Of a stretch of 15,759 nt of DNA, positions 13,486 to 15,759 are shown one piece after another. Each line of letters begins with the position of its first letter. Position 1 is the first letter of the stretch. Below the pieces are notes generated by a model. The model was not told the DNA's origin. It ran no database searches and saw only the letters and a list, made by a program, of their open reading frames with translations. Source of the stretch: JBBDRV01 sp040905285 (GTDB lineage: Bacteria; Bacteroidota; Rhodothermia; Balneolales; Balneolaceae); NCBI GenBank assembly GCA_040905285.1, contig JBBDRV010000231.1:1-15759 (forward strand), given 5' to 3'. The position numbers and the translations under genes are program-made.

Positions 13486-14697
13486 ATGGCTATTGTTCAC
13501 TCTTTCAAAGGATGGTTGCCCAAACCTGATAAGGCGGCCGACATATCTTCCGTTCCCTATGATGTCATCAGCACTCCCGAAGCCAGGGAAATGGCCGCGG
13601 GTAAACCAGAAAGTTACCTCCATGTAATTCGTCCGGAGATAAACCTGCCTGAAGGCACACCTTTTAATGCCGGCGAGGTGTATGAAAAAGGAGCAGAAAA
13701 TTTAAGGAAACTGTTAAACAGTTCCAGCATGGAGCAGGATGAAAAGCAGTCCCTGTATATTTACCAGCTTGAAACGGTGAAACGCAAACAGACAGGGGTA
13801 TTTGCCTGTGTTTCCGTAGAAGACTATGACAACGATATTATCCTGAAACATGAACTGACAAGGCCTGACAAGGAAGATGACCGGACCCGCCACATCCTCG
13901 CACAGTCAGCACACGCCGAGCCGGTAATGATGACATTCAAGGATACTGCTGACATTACCCTGCTGATGGAAAAAATAATGCTCACTTCTCCTCCTGCAAT
14001 AGAACTGCAGGCTGATGACGGTGTCTGGCACCGTATCTGGAAGGTTGACGCGCCGGCTGAATTTGCTGAAGCATTCTCCGGTATTCCAAAGCTTTATATA
14101 GCAGACGGGCATCACCGCTGTAAAAGCGCCTCTCGTGTTTCGGAAATGCTTCGAAAAGAAAATTCAAGCTTTCCCGGCGAGGCTGAATACGACTATTTTC
14201 CTGCTGTTTTATTTCCTCTTGACCAGATGGAAATCCTGCCCTATAACAGAGTGATAAAAAAAATGACATCCGCGGAGTTCGAAAGGCTCACCTCCGCCTT
14301 CAACCTGATTGAGGGCGCTGACCCTGAACCGGTTCGCAAAGGAGAAATTTCCATTTACCATGACGGCAACTGGTTCGGACTTACTTTACCGGAACCACAG
14401 TCGGATGACGCTGTTTCCGGGCTCGATGTAGCGCTCCTGCAGAATGCAATTTTATCCTCGGTCTTTGAAATAAAAAATCCAAGGACAGATTCCAATATTG
14501 ATTTTGTCGGTGGAATCCGCGGAACATCAGAACTCGAAAAATTGGTTAATGAGGGAACAGCAGACCTGGCAATCAGCATGTATCCAACAGCGATAGAAGA
14601 ACTTATCGATGTATCCGACGAAGGATCGTTGATGCCTCCTAAATCTACCTGGTTCGAGCCAAAAATAAGATCAGGATTAATTATACATACATTTTAA
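13486..14697 (+). CDS. DUF1015 family protein linked to serC
   Basis: This 403-residue protein belongs to DUF1015, a family without an agreed function that often lies beside serC. Seen here: the N-terminal FKGWLPKPDKAADISSVPYD (6-25), the central LYIADGHHRCKSASRVSE (203-220), and the PPKSTWFEPKIRSGLII ending (near 385-401), all typical. The ADGHHR box at 206-211 resembles the DGHHR motif of the ParB/sulfiredoxin/SerK fold; that similarity is an inference. The gene is six bases upstream of serC on the same strand, so the two are almost certainly one transcript and the protein probably acts in or around serine or phosphoserine metabolism. The ATG at 13486 follows an A-rich leader without a ribosome site; no other start is better. 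Confidence 0.85.
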   Translation: MAIVHSFKGWLPKPDKAADISSVPYDVISTPEAREMAAGKPESYLHVIRPEINLPEGTPFNAGEVYEKGAENLRKLLNSSSMEQDEKQSLYIYQLETVKRKQTGVFACVSVEDYDNDIILKHELTRPDKEDDRTRHILAQSAHAEPVMMTFKDTADITLLMEKIMLTSPPAIELQADDGVWHRIWKVDAPAEFAEAFSGIPKLYIADGHHRCKSASRVSEMLRKENSSFPGEAEYDYFPAVLFPLDQMEILPYNRVIKKMTSAEFERLTSAFNLIEGADPEPVRKGEISIYHDGNWFGLTLPEPQSDDAVSGLDVALLQNAILSSVFEIKNPRTDSNIDFVGGIRGTSELEKLVNEGTADLAISMYPTAIEELIDVSDEGSLMPPKSTWFEPKIRSGLIIHTF

Positions 14698-14703
14698 CTT
14701 ATT

Positions 14704-15759
14704 ATGAACAGAGTACACAATTTCAGTGCAGGCCCTGCCACACTGCCCCTGGACGTTTTAAAGAAAGTACAATCAGAATTGACCGATTATCGCGGCAAGG
14801 GTGCCTCGATTATGGAAATGAGCCACCGGAGCCCGGAATACACCGATATTCAAAAAACGGCTTCCGAGCGGCTGAAGCGCCTTCTAAATGCCGGTGAAGG
14901 ATGGAATGTCCTGTTTCTTTCCGGCGGAGCCAGCACCCAGTTTTTGATGGCCGCCCAGAACTTTCTCAATAAGGATAGAACGGCCGATTATATAAAAACC
15001 GGTTCCTGGTCTGTAAAAGCCATTAAGGAAGCCAGGTTTTTCGGTAATGTCCACGTCCCTTTCTCCAGTGAGGACCAGCAGTTTACCCGGATCCCCGAAG
15101 ACAAAGACCTGGATCTCTCCGATGATGCGACCTATCTTCATTTTACCTCTAACAATACCATCTTCGGCACGCAATTCAGAAAGGAACCCGCCAGCAATGG
15201 GGCTCCCCTCGTCTGTGATGCATCGTCAGACTTTCTTTCACACCCCGTGGATCTCGACAGATATGGACTGATTTACGCAGGAGCACAAAAAAATCTCGGT
15301 CCGGCCGGTGTCACAGTAGTGATGATCCATGACCGTTTTCTGGAGAAACGCCTGACCGACCCGATACCCACTATTCTGAATTACCGGACTCATCTTGAAA
15401 AACTCTTTAATACACCTCCTGTATACGGCGTGTATATGCTAAATTATGTACTTGAGTGGATAGAGGAAAAAGGCGGTATTGATTATTTCACAGAATTGAA
15501 CAAAAAGAAGGCCGCACTGCTTTATGATGAAATAGACAGTGATGATTTTTACCGTGGAACAGCGGAAAAAGAGTCCCGTTCATATATGAATGTCACGTAC
15601 CGCCTGAAAAGTGAAGACATGGAAGCCAAATTTCTCAAAGAAGCTGCCGAAAGAAATCTGGTTGCGCTGAAAGGTCATCGCAGTGTAGGCGGCATCCGGG
15701 CAAGTATCTACAATGCCTGCCCCTATGAAAGTGTAGAAGCTCTTGTCAACTTTATGGCC
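14704..15759 (+). CDS. serC: Phosphoserine aminotransferase (3' end cut by window edge)
   Basis: SerC is a class V PLP aminotransferase that converts 3-phosphohydroxypyruvate and glutamate to phosphoserine and 2-oxoglutarate, the second step of serine synthesis; it can also serve pyridoxal phosphate synthesis. The start VHNFSAGPATLPLDVLKK, the SIMEMSHRSPEY motif (35-46), LFLSGGASTQFLMAAQN (69-85), HFTSNNTIFGTQF and VCDASSDFLS are family marks. The PLP lysine is K196 in GAQKNLGPAG. Reading runs open to 15759, giving 352 codons of an expected 360 or so; GHRSVGGIRASIYNACP near the end is the conserved C-terminal substrate region, so only a few residues are missing. It follows the DUF1015 gene after six bases. 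Confidence 0.96.
   Translation, partial: MNRVHNFSAGPATLPLDVLKKVQSELTDYRGKGASIMEMSHRSPEYTDIQKTASERLKRLLNAGEGWNVLFLSGGASTQFLMAAQNFLNKDRTADYIKTGSWSVKAIKEARFFGNVHVPFSSEDQQFTRIPEDKDLDLSDDATYLHFTSNNTIFGTQFRKEPASNGAPLVCDASSDFLSHPVDLDRYGLIYAGAQKNLGPAGVTVVMIHDRFLEKRLTDPIPTILNYRTHLEKLFNTPPVYGVYMLNYVLEWIEEKGGIDYFTELNKKKAALLYDEIDSDDFYRGTAEKESRSYMNVTYRLKSEDMEAKFLKEAAERNLVALKGHRSVGGIRASIYNACPYESVEALVNFMA

Overview
The window reads as ordinary chromosome from a Gram-negative bacterium, most likely in the Bacteroidota/Balneolota/Rhodothermota range. This placement is an inference. It rests on two TonB energy transducers (so an outer membrane), an archaeal-type (type 3) prolyl-tRNA synthetase, a DUF1844 protein, a SerC-linked DUF1015 protein, and mostly weak or absent Shine-Dalgarno sequences. 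I see no phage, transposase, CRISPR array or rRNA.

Left part (1-6383, minus strand). Three genes run in one direction: a malate synthase A-type enzyme, a 955-residue FAD plus iron-sulphur 2-hydroxyacid dehydrogenase (GlcD and GlcF/CCG parts in one chain), and an LctP/GlcA-family permease that runs off the left edge. A candidate promoter and an inverted repeat precede the first gene. Together they fit uptake of a 2-hydroxyacid, its oxidation, and condensation of glyoxylate with acetyl-CoA. That favours glycolate over lactate as the substrate, although lactate remains possible. The spacer between dehydrogenase and permease carries GC-rich repeats.

Middle (6384-7039). A minus-strand tRNA with anticodon CAT (Met type) is followed by a clear intrinsic terminator. 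Between the tRNA and proS lies a region with one hairpin and a short coding-like remnant.

Right part (7040-15759). First come proS, nnr (NAD(P)HX epimerase/dehydratase) and a VanZ-family membrane protein on the plus strand. proS is broken by one missing base in a run of C; nnr and the vanZ-like gene overlap by four bases. Two closely similar tonB genes follow, each with its own terminator and the first preceded by four exact 15-bp tandem repeats. Facing them on the minus strand are a DUF1844 protein and an overlapping Nudix hydrolase. Divergent from those are a DUF1015 protein and serC (phosphoserine aminotransferase, cut by the right edge), a probable serine-synthesis pair.

Nothing here clearly amounts to an undescribed system. 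The best leads are the frameshift at consecutive proline codons in the prolyl-tRNA synthetase gene, the glycolate reading of the left operon, the DUF1015-SerC link, and the repeats upstream of tonB.
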